Positions 7,046-14,151 of a DNA stretch of 22,200 bases are shown in pieces. The translations under genes and the position numbers were made by a program. Each line of letters begins with the position of its first letter. The stretch's first letter is position 1. Where the stretch lies: positions 1-22,200 of the forward strand of contig UQRS01000035.1 in assembly GCA_900543525.1 (NCBI GenBank). Reading direction: 5' to 3'. The notes under the pieces are model-generated. The model was not told where the DNA came from and did not search any database. It saw only the letters and a program-made list of their open reading frames with translations. This DNA comes from an uncultured Oscillospiraceae bacterium. GTDB taxonomy: Bacteria > Bacillota > Clostridia > Oscillospirales > Acutalibacteraceae.

Positions 7046-7813
7046 TTACTTTTCCTTGATGCGGTCGATCGCCCCTTTTTCCAAACGGCTGACCTGCGCC
7101 TGACTGATGCCGATCTCCTTGGCGACCTCCATCTGGGTTTTCCCCTGCAGAAAGCGGAGGTTCAGGATGGTTTTCTCCCGATCGGAGAGGGCGGCGACCG
7201 TCTCCTTCAACGCGATTTCGTCCAGCCAGTTGGACTCGTCATTATTATCCCCCACCTGGTCGAGGACATACAGCGTGTCTCCCCCTTCGGAATAAACCGG
7301 CTCATAGAGGGAAATCGGCTCGACAATGCTTTCCAGCGCCATGACAACCTCCTCCTTGGGGAGGTTCAGCTCGCGCGCAATCTCCTCCACCGTGGGGTCG
7401 GTCTGATTTTCGGTCATCAGCTTTTCTCTGGCCTGCATCGCGCGGTAGGCCGTATCCTTGACCGACCGGCTGACCCGGATGGAGTTGTAGTCGCGCAGAT
7501 ACCGCCGCACCTCCCCCAGAATCATGGGCACCGCATAGGTGGAGAAGCGCACCATCTGATTGATATCGAAATTGTCGATGGATTTGATCAGCCCGATACA
7601 GCCCACCTGAAAAAGGTCGTCCGGGTTCTCCCCGCGGGAGGAAAAGCGCTGAATCACACTCAGCACAAGGCGCAGATTCCCGTTGATCAGCTCCTCGCGC
7701 GCCGCCTTGTCCCCCGCCTTCACCCGCTTTAGCAGCTCGGTCTTCTCCCGCTCGGTCAGCACCGGCAGCTTTGCGGTGTTGACGCCGCAGATTTCCACCT
7801 TACTGTATCCCAC
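7046..7813 (-). CDS. sigG: RNA polymerase sporulation sigma factor SigG
   Basis: A 255-residue sigma-70-family protein, near the usual SigG length. It directs RNA polymerase to late forespore genes after engulfment. The diagnostic N-terminus KVEICGVNTAKLPVLT (5-20) is present, then region 2 (NGNLRLVLSVIQRF, DDLFQVGCIGLIKSIDNFD, VRFSTYAVPMILGEVRRYLRD), region 3 (about 120-165) and region 4 with a helix-turn-helix (about 227-248, MEVAKEIGISQAQVSRLEKGAI). N44 aligns with the Asn (N45) reported to allow inhibition of B. subtilis sigma-G by CsfB/Gin. The start is GTG (7813-7811) with GGAGG seven bases before it. Unlike the common spoIIGA-sigE-sigG order, no sigE lies upstream; the gene has its own leader and a sigma-F-like promoter. 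Confidence 0.97.
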   Translation of the reverse strand: MGYSKVEICGVNTAKLPVLTEREKTELLKRVKAGDKAAREELINGNLRLVLSVIQRFSSRGENPDDLFQVGCIGLIKSIDNFDINQMVRFSTYAVPMILGEVRRYLRDYNSIRVSRSVKDTAYRAMQAREKLMTENQTDPTVEEIARELNLPKEEVVMALESIVEPISLYEPVYSEGGDTLYVLDQVGDNNDESNWLDEIALKETVAALSDREKTILNLRFLQGKTQMEVAKEIGISQAQVSRLEKGAIDRIKEK

Positions 7814-7926
7814 GCTACCGCCTCCGTTTTGACTTTGATGGACGGTGTGCGGCAGATACTTTGCAAACGCGGCAATTTGTGCTTTTTAAATTTTTACACA
7901 AAGGCCGCCGGCCGCCTTACATCGTC
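7814..7926 (-). other. Structured 5' leader of sigG
   Basis: From the predicted start near 7926 to the GTG, the leader is about 113 nt. It contains a GC-rich near-palindrome (AAGGC...GCCTT, about 7902-7919) and TTTGTG/CACAAA arms (about 7876-7904), then the Shine-Dalgarno. From memory, B. subtilis sigG also has a poorly translated leader and a GTG start; whether this leader acts the same way is inference. Confidence 0.45.
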
Positions 7927-7932
7927 TAAACA

Positions 7933-7962
7933 AATTATTTCCCCGGAGGCGGTATCTCATAC
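7933..7962 (-). promoter_or_regulatory. Sigma-F-type promoter of sigG
   Basis: Minus strand: GTATG (7962-7958), a 15-base spacer, then GGAAATAATT (7942-7933). The -10 matches the sigma-F consensus GGNRANANTW at every specified base and the -35 matches GYWTA at four of five; 15 bases is the expected spacing. This agrees with the known dependence of sigG transcription on sigma-F. Confidence 0.7.
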
Positions 7963-7991
7963 CTGGCGAAGGAAACGAAAATATTTTTTGT

Positions 7992-7998
7992 TTCGACA
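7992..7998 (-). promoter_or_regulatory. TGTCGAA (0A-box-like) upstream of sigG
   Basis: A perfect TGTCGAA on the minus strand, about 30 bases upstream of the predicted -35 box. Its function is unproven; the same 7-mer also occurs inside unrelated genes in this window (about 3238 and 17703). Confidence 0.3.
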
Positions 7999-8050
7999 GC
8001 TTTTTCTTGCATTTGCAAAACGGATGTGATAAAGCCCGGTCTGTAAGCGC

Positions 8051-8091
8051 AAAAAAACGACCGCCCGCAGAAAAAGCTCTGCAGACGGTCG
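8051..8091 (-). terminator. Terminator of the dockerin-glycosidase transcript
   Basis: Minus strand: CGACCG, internal loop, GCAG, loop, CTGC, internal loop, CGGTCG, then TTTTTTT (8057-8051). It lies 175 bases beyond the stop codon of the large glycosidase gene and isolates sigG from it. The palindromic repeat copy lies between stop codon and terminator. Confidence 0.8.
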
Positions 8092-8120
8092 GTATTTAAC
8101 TGTATATAGCGGTAATGGGC

Positions 8121-8219
8121 ACCATCGGTTAACAAGGGCAAGCACGCCGGAAAGACGCGCTGGCAGGTGCTTTGCATTTCTGCCCGTCAAAACCTTGTAT
8201 TCCCTTGTCAACCGATGGC
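8121..8219 (-). repeat. Palindromic dispersed repeat, copy 2 (inverted)
   Basis: The reverse-complement relative of 2071-2172. On the minus strand it opens with CCATCGGTTGACAAGGGA (8218-8201) and closes with GCCCTTGTTAACCGATGG (8139-8122). The 29-base core (8158-8186 on plus) differs from copy 1 at one base; the linkers between core and arms are unrelated. The G-U wobble position is kept, again only when read in this orientation. It sits in the predicted 3' untranslated region of the dockerin glycosidase. Confidence 0.85.
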
Positions 8220-8266
8220 ACGGCGCGGGAAAACCTTCCCCTTCCGGTTCTAAAAGGCCGGAAGTC

Positions 8267-11200
8267 CTACCCCTTGACAATCTCCGACCGGAGGGTCACC
8301 ACGTCCGAGACGGTCAGACGGTCGTCCCCGTCCAGGTCGCCGGCCTGCCGCTGCCGCTCGCCATAGGCGTCCTGCGTAATCGCCGAGCGGAGCGCCACCA
8401 CGTCCGAGACGGTCAGGCTCCCGTCGAAGTCCATGTCTCCCTTCCGGACGGGCAGCACGTCGGTCACGGCCGCCTGCAGCTTTTCGGTGAGGAGAGTCGC
8501 CTCGGCTGCCAGAAGCACCGGGTCGTCCAGCGCCTCCTCCGCTGCGGACAGGGCGGAGGTCAGGCGCGTTAACCCCTCGGCGGTATAGTCGGCCGCCTGC
8601 GCCCGTTTGGCGCGGTCGATCCACCCCCTGTACTCGGCCGTGTCGGGTTCGTCCCACAAGGTCAGCGAGGCGTACAGGGTGCACATGGCGTACATCTGCC
8701 AGGAGGCGTGCTCCTGGTTTCCGGGGTCGCTGTAGGTCACGACTCCCGGCTGGAACTGGGTCCAGTTTTCGGTATAAAGGTTGCTCTCGGCCCGGTGGGA
8801 AAGCGAGAAGCCGAGCAGCCGCTCCACCGACTGGGTATCCCCCTGACTGGCGGCGAACATCAGCTCCCACGACCAGCCCTTGCCGATCACATGTGCGTGG
8901 GTGCCGGTGCCTTTGTACCCCTTGGTGGTATCCAGCCCGGTTCCTTCGGCGTTCAGGAAGATACAGGCGTCCAGCATGGAATAGCCGTTGTAGTCCACAG
9001 CGCCGAATTTCCGATATTTTTCCAGCGTCTTTTTCAAAATAGCAACATCGGTCGCATGCCAGTTGGCCGCGATCGGCGCGAGGTTGACCCAGGAAAAGCC
9101 GGGAATGAAATAATCTTCGCAGTTTTCGTCCACCATTTTTCCGAGCATCTCGGCATAGATCGTCTCCCCGTCGAGGGTGCAGATCAGCGTCCTCTCAATG
9201 CCGGAGATCAGCCGCCGATCCATCTCCGCCCAGAAGGCCGCGTTTTCCCCGTCGCCGAAGGCCTTTGCAATCTCGGCCATTTCGTACATGCTTTGAGAGG
9301 CAAAAACATTCGTGATGAGGTCGTATCCCCTGTGATACTGGGTATTGCGGGTATGCTCGAAATGGGGGTTGTAAATCAGCCCGAGGCTGTCGTTCCACTG
9401 ACTGTCTTCCTTCAGATAGTAATTGCACAGCCGCGCCACCAGAGGATAGGAATCTTTCAGCCACTGGGCATAAAGCTCGTTTTCGGCCGCCGCCTTATAA
9501 AACTGCGCCCAGGCATAGACCAGCATATAGGTGCAGTCGACCTGCCGCGCCGCGTCGCAGGTCGGCGTGAGGTAGGAGCGGTAGGCGGTGAAGCTGAAAT
9601 CGCCGGTGACCGTTTCCTCCCGGTCGCCGCCTATTGCAGAGGCAAACCGATTCGCATCGGCCGCCCCGAACCAGGTCAGGCTGTCTGCCGGCATGCTTTC
9701 GGCCGACAGACGGAGGATATAGTTCCCCGCCTGATTTGCCTTTCCGTCGAGCGGCAGGCCGAAGCGGAAGGTGCATGTGCCGTCCTCACTTATCTCCTGC
9801 ACCGACAGGGTATCCGTATCGACCGGAATACGCTGCGACCCGACCTGTTTGTAGAGGGTCGCTCGTACCTCTCCCTGTGCGTCGGCCGCACGTCTCAGCT
9901 GCACCCGCACGGCCGTGATGGTTTCGCCCTTATAGGTCGGGATCTCCTGCTCGGCAAAGACGCCGCCGCCAAAAGCGGCCAGCGGCCCGGTCTGCCGCAC
10001 CGGCTCGAGGGAGAAGTCCATGATCGCCGGCGTCCAGGCCGTTCCGTCAAAAACATAGCGGCGACCGGCCGACTCTCCTTCCGTGGGGAGAAGGAGGGTC
10101 TCCCCCGCCGGGTTTTCGATCCACGCTGTCAGAAAATAGCTCTTGTCGGCCGGAATGTCAACCGGCTGCTCGAAAGAGAGGGTATAGCTGTTTTCTCCCG
10201 CCCGGTCAAGCGCACACGCTGTTTCGGCAATCGGGGCAGAATCCCGACTTTCCCGCAGCTCGACATGCAGGGTGCCGCCGGCCGCCTTCTGGCGCAGTGC
10301 AAGCTGCACGCCGGCAAGCCTTCCGGAAACGGAAAACCAGAACTGCCGGGCGACCGGCTGTTCTCCGATCGAAAGATGCGGCACAATCTCAAACGCGGTC
10401 GTCTTGCTGTCGGTGAAATAGCCGTTATAGGCCGCCTTATCATAATTGATCGCCGGATATCCGGCAACCTCCCCGCCGCCCTTCCAGACCACTCTGCCGC
10501 AGCCCTCCGGCGCCGAAAGCTCAAGATAATACCGCTCGCCCGCTTCAATCTCGACCGGCTGATCAAAAACCAGCTGCCGCCAGCCGCTCTTTGCCTCCCC
10601 GAGTGAGAAGGTCTGCTGCGCCACAGCGGTCGCGTCCGTCTGGTAATCCTTCAAAATACGCACGGTAACCTGATCGGTTTCCTCGGTCGAGGTCAGGTAG
10701 GCGCGCACCTCGTCAATCCGGGTAAAGGCCGCCGTGAAGGGCTGCACCGCCTTATTATTCGGCGCGTTCAGCAGATAGAGGTCGCGGTCGGCCGTTTTCT
10801 GCGCGATCATACCGGAGGGGGCGTCGGCCTCCTCCTCCGACAGGATTTCAAAGGCCGTAATGTCCCCCGTCCCGGTGCGCCAGCCGCCGTCGGCCGCCAG
10901 GTCGTAGTTAATCGACTGGAAATTTCCGCTGCCGCTGACACCGGTCCAGATCACCTTGCCCGAGTCCTCGGCCAAAACCTCAAGATAATAGAGGCAGCGG
11001 GGCGCCAGCCCGACCGGCTGAGAAAAAAGGATGGTCTGCCAGCCGCTCGGATTCTCCCCGAAAACATAGTCGGCCGAGGCCACCAGACTCTCCGGATCAC
11101 GGTAGTCGGTTAAAATCCGGACGACGACCCGGTCTGTATCGTAGGTCTTTTTCAGATTCAGCCGCACCCCCGTAACGCTGCTGTACGGCACAGAGAAGGG

Positions 11201-11701
11201 CTGCACCCCTTTATTATTGGGAGCGTTCAGCAGGTACAGGTCGCGGTTTGCGGTCGTCTGCGCGTAGAAAACCTCACTCCCCGCATAGTGGGACGGGTCG
11301 CTCAGATATGTGTTGCCGTATGCCTCGTCCTGCAGATTATCCAGAATGTGCGCCATAAAGCCGCAGCCGTACCACTGATTGTAGGTCAGCAGATAATGAA
11401 GCAGGCTCTGCGCGCTGTCGAGATCCCCGAACTTCAGCATCGCCATCGCTTCGATCGAGCTGTCCCGCGGGAACATGCCGTTATAGGTCCCGGTAACCGA
11501 TGTCGCCGAGTAACCCCGGTCGGTGATTCGGTCGCGCAAATTCAGATAGGTGTTTTTATGCAGGCTGACCATCTCTTCGGTAAGCGGCATAAGCGTCTCC
11601 TCCTTTTCAGCTGTTTGTGCCAGCGCCGGCGCGCCCGCTCCCGAGAGAGCCGTCAGCATCGCCAGCAGGACACAACCGGTTTTCAGCCATCGTTTTTTCA
11701 T
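8267..11701 (-). CDS. Secreted multimodular dockerin-bearing glycosidase
   Basis: 1144 residues. A signal peptide spans 1-29 (VLLAMLTALSGAGAPALA). Residues 38-145 look like the start of an alpha/alpha-barrel glycosidase (SATSVTGTYNGMFPRDSSIEAM). There follow four beta-sandwich modules: two clear tandem copies (146-288 and 300-440, sharing RDLYLLNAPNNK-VQPF) and two more divergent ones (442-566, 570-708). Helical barrel sequence resumes at 715-1015 (QVDCTYMLVYAWAQFY, HRGYDLITNVFASQSMYEM, GKGWSWELMF, DPGNQEHASWQMYAM). A FIVAR-like helical segment (about 1027-1085) precedes a type I dockerin (1087-1144) with two SDVV-LR repeats. The dockerin binds cohesins, implying a cellulosome-like complex or cell-surface scaffold. 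The GH family and substrate are unassigned. ATG 11701 has AAAGGGG upstream. It lies 127 bases after the PIG-L gene, probably in one operon. Confidence 0.88.
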   Translation of the reverse strand: MKKRWLKTGCVLLAMLTALSGAGAPALAQTAEKEETLMPLTEEMVSLHKNTYLNLRDRITDRGYSATSVTGTYNGMFPRDSSIEAMAMLKFGDLDSAQSLLHYLLTYNQWYGCGFMAHILDNLQDEAYGNTYLSDPSHYAGSEVFYAQTTANRDLYLLNAPNNKGVQPFSVPYSSVTGVRLNLKKTYDTDRVVVRILTDYRDPESLVASADYVFGENPSGWQTILFSQPVGLAPRCLYYLEVLAEDSGKVIWTGVSGSGNFQSINYDLAADGGWRTGTGDITAFEILSEEEADAPSGMIAQKTADRDLYLLNAPNNKAVQPFTAAFTRIDEVRAYLTSTEETDQVTVRILKDYQTDATAVAQQTFSLGEAKSGWRQLVFDQPVEIEAGERYYLELSAPEGCGRVVWKGGGEVAGYPAINYDKAAYNGYFTDSKTTAFEIVPHLSIGEQPVARQFWFSVSGRLAGVQLALRQKAAGGTLHVELRESRDSAPIAETACALDRAGENSYTLSFEQPVDIPADKSYFLTAWIENPAGETLLLPTEGESAGRRYVFDGTAWTPAIMDFSLEPVRQTGPLAAFGGGVFAEQEIPTYKGETITAVRVQLRRAADAQGEVRATLYKQVGSQRIPVDTDTLSVQEISEDGTCTFRFGLPLDGKANQAGNYILRLSAESMPADSLTWFGAADANRFASAIGGDREETVTGDFSFTAYRSYLTPTCDAARQVDCTYMLVYAWAQFYKAAAENELYAQWLKDSYPLVARLCNYYLKEDSQWNDSLGLIYNPHFEHTRNTQYHRGYDLITNVFASQSMYEMAEIAKAFGDGENAAFWAEMDRRLISGIERTLICTLDGETIYAEMLGKMVDENCEDYFIPGFSWVNLAPIAANWHATDVAILKKTLEKYRKFGAVDYNGYSMLDACIFLNAEGTGLDTTKGYKGTGTHAHVIGKGWSWELMFAASQGDTQSVERLLGFSLSHRAESNLYTENWTQFQPGVVTYSDPGNQEHASWQMYAMCTLYASLTLWDEPDTAEYRGWIDRAKRAQAADYTAEGLTRLTSALSAAEEALDDPVLLAAEATLLTEKLQAAVTDVLPVRKGDMDFDGSLTVSDVVALRSAITQDAYGERQRQAGDLDGDDRLTVSDVVTLRSEIVKG

Positions 11702-11828
11702 GCGTATTACCCCTTTCTCCGATGCGGTTTGAGCGTTTTTTATGCAAAGCTGAGGAACTCTCCTCCAGGCCTTTCTGTCCGCCCGCTTCTATTCACGCCG
11801 CAAAGCAGCAAGGCGGCCGTAAAGCCCA

Positions 11829-12674
11829 TTACTTCTCCCCGGACAGCCGGTCGATCCGGCCAATTGCATCCTCTTTAAACCGGTCGATCCGCCGACCGAT
11901 CATCTCCCGCACGGGGAGGCCGGCGAAAATCTCCCCGGTCATGTCCATCGCATAGCAGGCGCCGGCCGCCTGATCCTTCTCGTACCCGGAGAGGAAAACC
12001 GCGTTGGCCGCCCGCCGTCCCAGCACACCCTCGTCATAGCGCTTGTGTCCGGCAATCTGCGAGCCAAAGACGGTAATCAGCGACCGCTCCAGCTCGGGGT
12101 CACCGTACCGGTCAAAAACCGTCTTGTCATCGTCGGTGAGCCAGTCGAGCGAGCGCCAGACCTCCATCCCGTACACGCGTTTCGGCCGCAGGGCTTCGGG
12201 CAGTGCCCGCAGCGCGGTGATGGCGGCGATGGACGCCGCCACATGGGTATCGTGCTTATCAGCCGGATTGTGGATATACACCCGCTCCGGCCGGCAGCAG
12301 CGCAGCACCTCTTCAACAGCGGAGACCACAAAGCGCTGCTGCGCCTTGACCTCCTCGCTGGAGCAGCCGAGCAGCCCGACCGCAAGATAGCCGCCAAGCT
12401 CAGCCGCGCGGCGCTGCTCCTTTGCCCGGACCGCCGCCTTCTGCGCGCGGGAGAGGTTTTTGAGGCGCTCTCCCGCAGCCGCGCCGGCGCCGTCGGTCAG
12501 CACCAGCCCGACAAACCCGCGCGCCGCGTCCTCCCTGCAGGCGTAGATCGCGGGATAGGCCATCAGCTCGATATCATCCGGGTGCGCCGCAATGCACAAA
12601 TCGGTCGTCCCGGCAAGATCGCACTGCGCAGGGTTCGGAAAATAAAAAGCGATCCGCTCCGTTTCATTTTGCAT
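11829..12674 (-). CDS. PIG-L/LmbE-family deacetylase
   Basis: 281 residues, cytoplasmic (no signal peptide). The Zn-binding signature AHPDDIE is at 30-36, and HNPADKHDTHVA (135-146) supplies the Asp and His ligands of the second motif, so the active site looks complete. The family removes N-acetyl groups from sugars such as GlcNAc-containing glycolipids and glycosides; the exact substrate is unknown. The ATG at 12674 is chosen over upstream in-frame codons because AAGGAGGAG lies just before it and the catalytic fold starts soon after. It is the first gene downstream of the promoter at 12718-12745, followed by the dockerin glycosidase. A divergent, truncated AraC-type gene lies upstream. Confidence 0.9.
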   Translation of the reverse strand: MQNETERIAFYFPNPAQCDLAGTTDLCIAAHPDDIELMAYPAIYACREDAARGFVGLVLTDGAGAAAGERLKNLSRAQKAAVRAKEQRRAAELGGYLAVGLLGCSSEEVKAQQRFVVSAVEEVLRCCRPERVYIHNPADKHDTHVAASIAAITALRALPEALRPKRVYGMEVWRSLDWLTDDDKTVFDRYGDPELERSLITVFGSQIAGHKRYDEGVLGRRAANAVFLSGYEKDQAAGACYAMDMTGEIFAGLPVREMIGRRIDRFKEDAIGRIDRLSGEK

Positions 12675-12717
12675 AAGGCTCCTCCTTTTTATTTTCCATT
12701 GGATTCTTTTCACTTGT

Positions 12718-12745
12718 ATTATAAAATAACTTATAAAGAGAGCAA
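12718..12745 (-). promoter_or_regulatory. Sigma-A-type promoter for PIG-L/glycosidase transcript
   Basis: Minus strand: TTGCTC (12745-12740), 16 bases, then a perfect TATAAT (12723-12718) in an AT-rich stretch. The leader to the ATG is about 35 nt and contains the strong AAGGAGGAG. Confidence 0.6.
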
Positions 12746-12829
12746 AGGCTATATGTTGCTCCAAATTAACACAATCTTGTCATCGAGACGCTTACACCGT
12801 CTTCTTTTCACGAAGGGAGGGGTTTTCCC

Positions 12830-13276
12830 GTGACGCACAGCGAAAATTATGAATCCCACGCCGGAATAGAGGCTGATTTCCCCTTCATTTTTCACCCCGA
12901 TTATCTGAACCGGGAGGACAAATTCCTCATGCACTGGCATGAAAATATCGAGCTTTTGTATTTTACAAACGGCAGAGCCGACATCCTCTGCGACAGTGTG
13001 CGGCTGCGGGTTGAGGGCGGCGACATCGCGGTTGTCAACCCCTACACGCTGCACAGTGTAGAGGCGGTCAGCGACCGATGCGAGTATTACACCCTGATTG
13101 TGGATCGGGGCTTTTGCAGCCGGATGGAGCTTCCGGTCGGCGTCCGGCCGATCAGAAACCTTGTGCGTGACGAGGCGGCCGCCGGCTGCTTTGAGCGCCT
13201 CATCATGGAGGAGGCGGGGCGCGCCTCCTACTATAAAGCGGCCTTCAAGGCGGCGGTGACCGAGCTGCTGGTGTAA
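12830..13276 (+). pseudogene. AraC-family sensor domain lacking its HTH domain
   Basis: 148 residues starting at GTG 12830, with GGGAGGGG upstream. The sequence is the AraC-type N-terminal cupin: FPFIFHPDYLNREDKFLMHWHENIELLYFTNGRA, VEGGDIAVVNPYTLHSVEA and YYTLIVDRGFC. Full-length relatives have about 280-300 residues with two C-terminal helix-turn-helix motifs. Here the frame ends in TAA TAA right after KAAFKAAVTELLV, where the linker to the HTH would begin. None of the three plus frames downstream encodes an HTH, so the domain is deleted rather than frameshifted. It may be a decayed regulator of the divergent PIG-L/glycosidase operon, or a stand-alone cupin sensor. The intact frame and good ribosome site leave the second option open. 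Confidence 0.75.
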
Positions 13277-13366
13277 TAAGCGGTAAGTGTAAGGACTTGC
13301 GCTCTAAATATAATGAAAATGAGGCTTCGGTGTTTTGCCATAAATTATAAAAGTCAAAAACTCCCT

Positions 13367-13389
13367 GCGGCCGGTTTGAACACGGCCGC
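13367..13389 (+). promoter_or_regulatory. GC hairpin just before the pentapeptide-repeat gene
   Basis: GCGGCCG (13367-13373) pairs with CGGCCGC (13383-13389), 14 bases before the AGGAGG of the next gene. No T tract follows, so it is not a standard terminator. It could end in-read transcription weakly or affect ribosome access. Confidence 0.4.
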
Positions 13390-13417
13390 TTCTCGAAAAG
13401 GACAGGAGGCCCTTTGC

Positions 13418-14071
13418 ATGGATCAAAAAATGCTGCCGAAAACCGAAACGGTCGTCCCTGCCGACCGGCCGCTCGACCGGACGGCCGCCCGCGCCAGGGA
13501 GGAGGGTCTGCCGGTCAGCGGAGTTTGCTTTTCCGACCTGGAGCTTGAAAACCTCGACCTGTCCGGAACCGATTTTCAATGTGTCGTGTTTGAAAACTGC
13601 CGCTTTACGGGCTGCGTGTTCTGCAAATGCGGCTTCACCGACCTTCGCTTTGTCGGCTGTGATTTGTCCAACTGCGTTTTTTCGGGCAGCCTCTTCCGCC
13701 GCGCTGTGTTTGAGGAGGTCAAAGCCCTCGGCACCGATTTTTCGGAGTGCCGGTTTTATTATACCCTGCTGCAAAAGAGTCAGTTCCGGCTGGCCGAATT
13801 TTCCTACAGCGCCTTCGACCGGGTCGAGCTGCGGGGCAGCTGCTTTGCGGAAGGCTTTTTCTCCTGCGTTTCCTTCAAACGGGTAACGCTTGAAAATTGC
13901 GATTTCACCGCCGCCTCCTTTTTCAAAACGCCGCTCGCGGGGCTGGATTTTACCGCCTGCAAAATTGACGGCATCGTTTTGTCAGAGCATGGAACCGAGC
14001 TGCAGGGCGCCGTCGTCGACCTGTTTCAGGCGGCCGACCTCTCCCGCCTGCTCGGCCTGAAAATCAAATAG
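13418..14071 (+). CDS. Pentapeptide-repeat protein
   Basis: 217 residues. From about residue 36 to 186 the sequence follows the A(D/N)LXX-like pentapeptide pattern with F/L at every fifth position (for example LENLDLSGTDFQCVVFENCRFTGCVFCKCGFTDLRF), predicting a right-handed quadrilateral beta-helix. The C-terminus (QAADLSRLLGLKIK) resembles the dimerisation tail of Qnr/MfpA-type proteins. Some family members mimic DNA and protect gyrase from quinolones or peptide toxins; that role here is only a possibility. It is unusually rich in Cys in the repeat core. ATG 13418 is used because AGGAGG lies nine bases upstream; the earlier in-frame ATG (13313) has none. It is 80 bases upstream of the two-component genes, which have their own promoter. 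Confidence 0.88.
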   Translation: MDQKMLPKTETVVPADRPLDRTAARAREEGLPVSGVCFSDLELENLDLSGTDFQCVVFENCRFTGCVFCKCGFTDLRFVGCDLSNCVFSGSLFRRAVFEEVKALGTDFSECRFYYTLLQKSQFRLAEFSYSAFDRVELRGSCFAEGFFSCVSFKRVTLENCDFTAASFFKTPLAGLDFTACKIDGIVLSEHGTELQGAVVDLFQAADLSRLLGLKIK

Positions 14072-14096
14072 AGTTAAGAGACCCCTCCTCCTTTGC

Positions 14097-14125
14097 TTGC
14101 GATTTTTTCAAAAGGCATATATAAT
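14097..14125 (+). promoter_or_regulatory. Sigma-A-type promoter for the two-component operon
   Basis: TTGCGA (14097-14102), a 17-base spacer, then a perfect TATAAT (14120-14125). The leader is short and purine-rich, with AAGGGAGGG before the ATG at 14152. Confidence 0.72.
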
Positions 14126-14151
14126 AAGAAGAAAAAAGGGAGGGATGGGGC

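Noticed and set aside
8708..10606. 632-codon plus-strand frame opposite the dockerin glycosidase
   Set aside because: Same antisense effect. The minus-strand product has duplicated modules and a dockerin; the plus-strand translation has no recognisable feature.
12675..12764. N-terminal extension of the PIG-L protein
   Set aside because: It would translate through the predicted promoter and Shine-Dalgarno; the ATG at 12674 is better placed.
13313..13417. N-terminal extension of the pentapeptide-repeat protein
   Set aside because: No ribosome site precedes 13313, and the extension overlaps a GC hairpin; AGGAGG serves the ATG at 13418.
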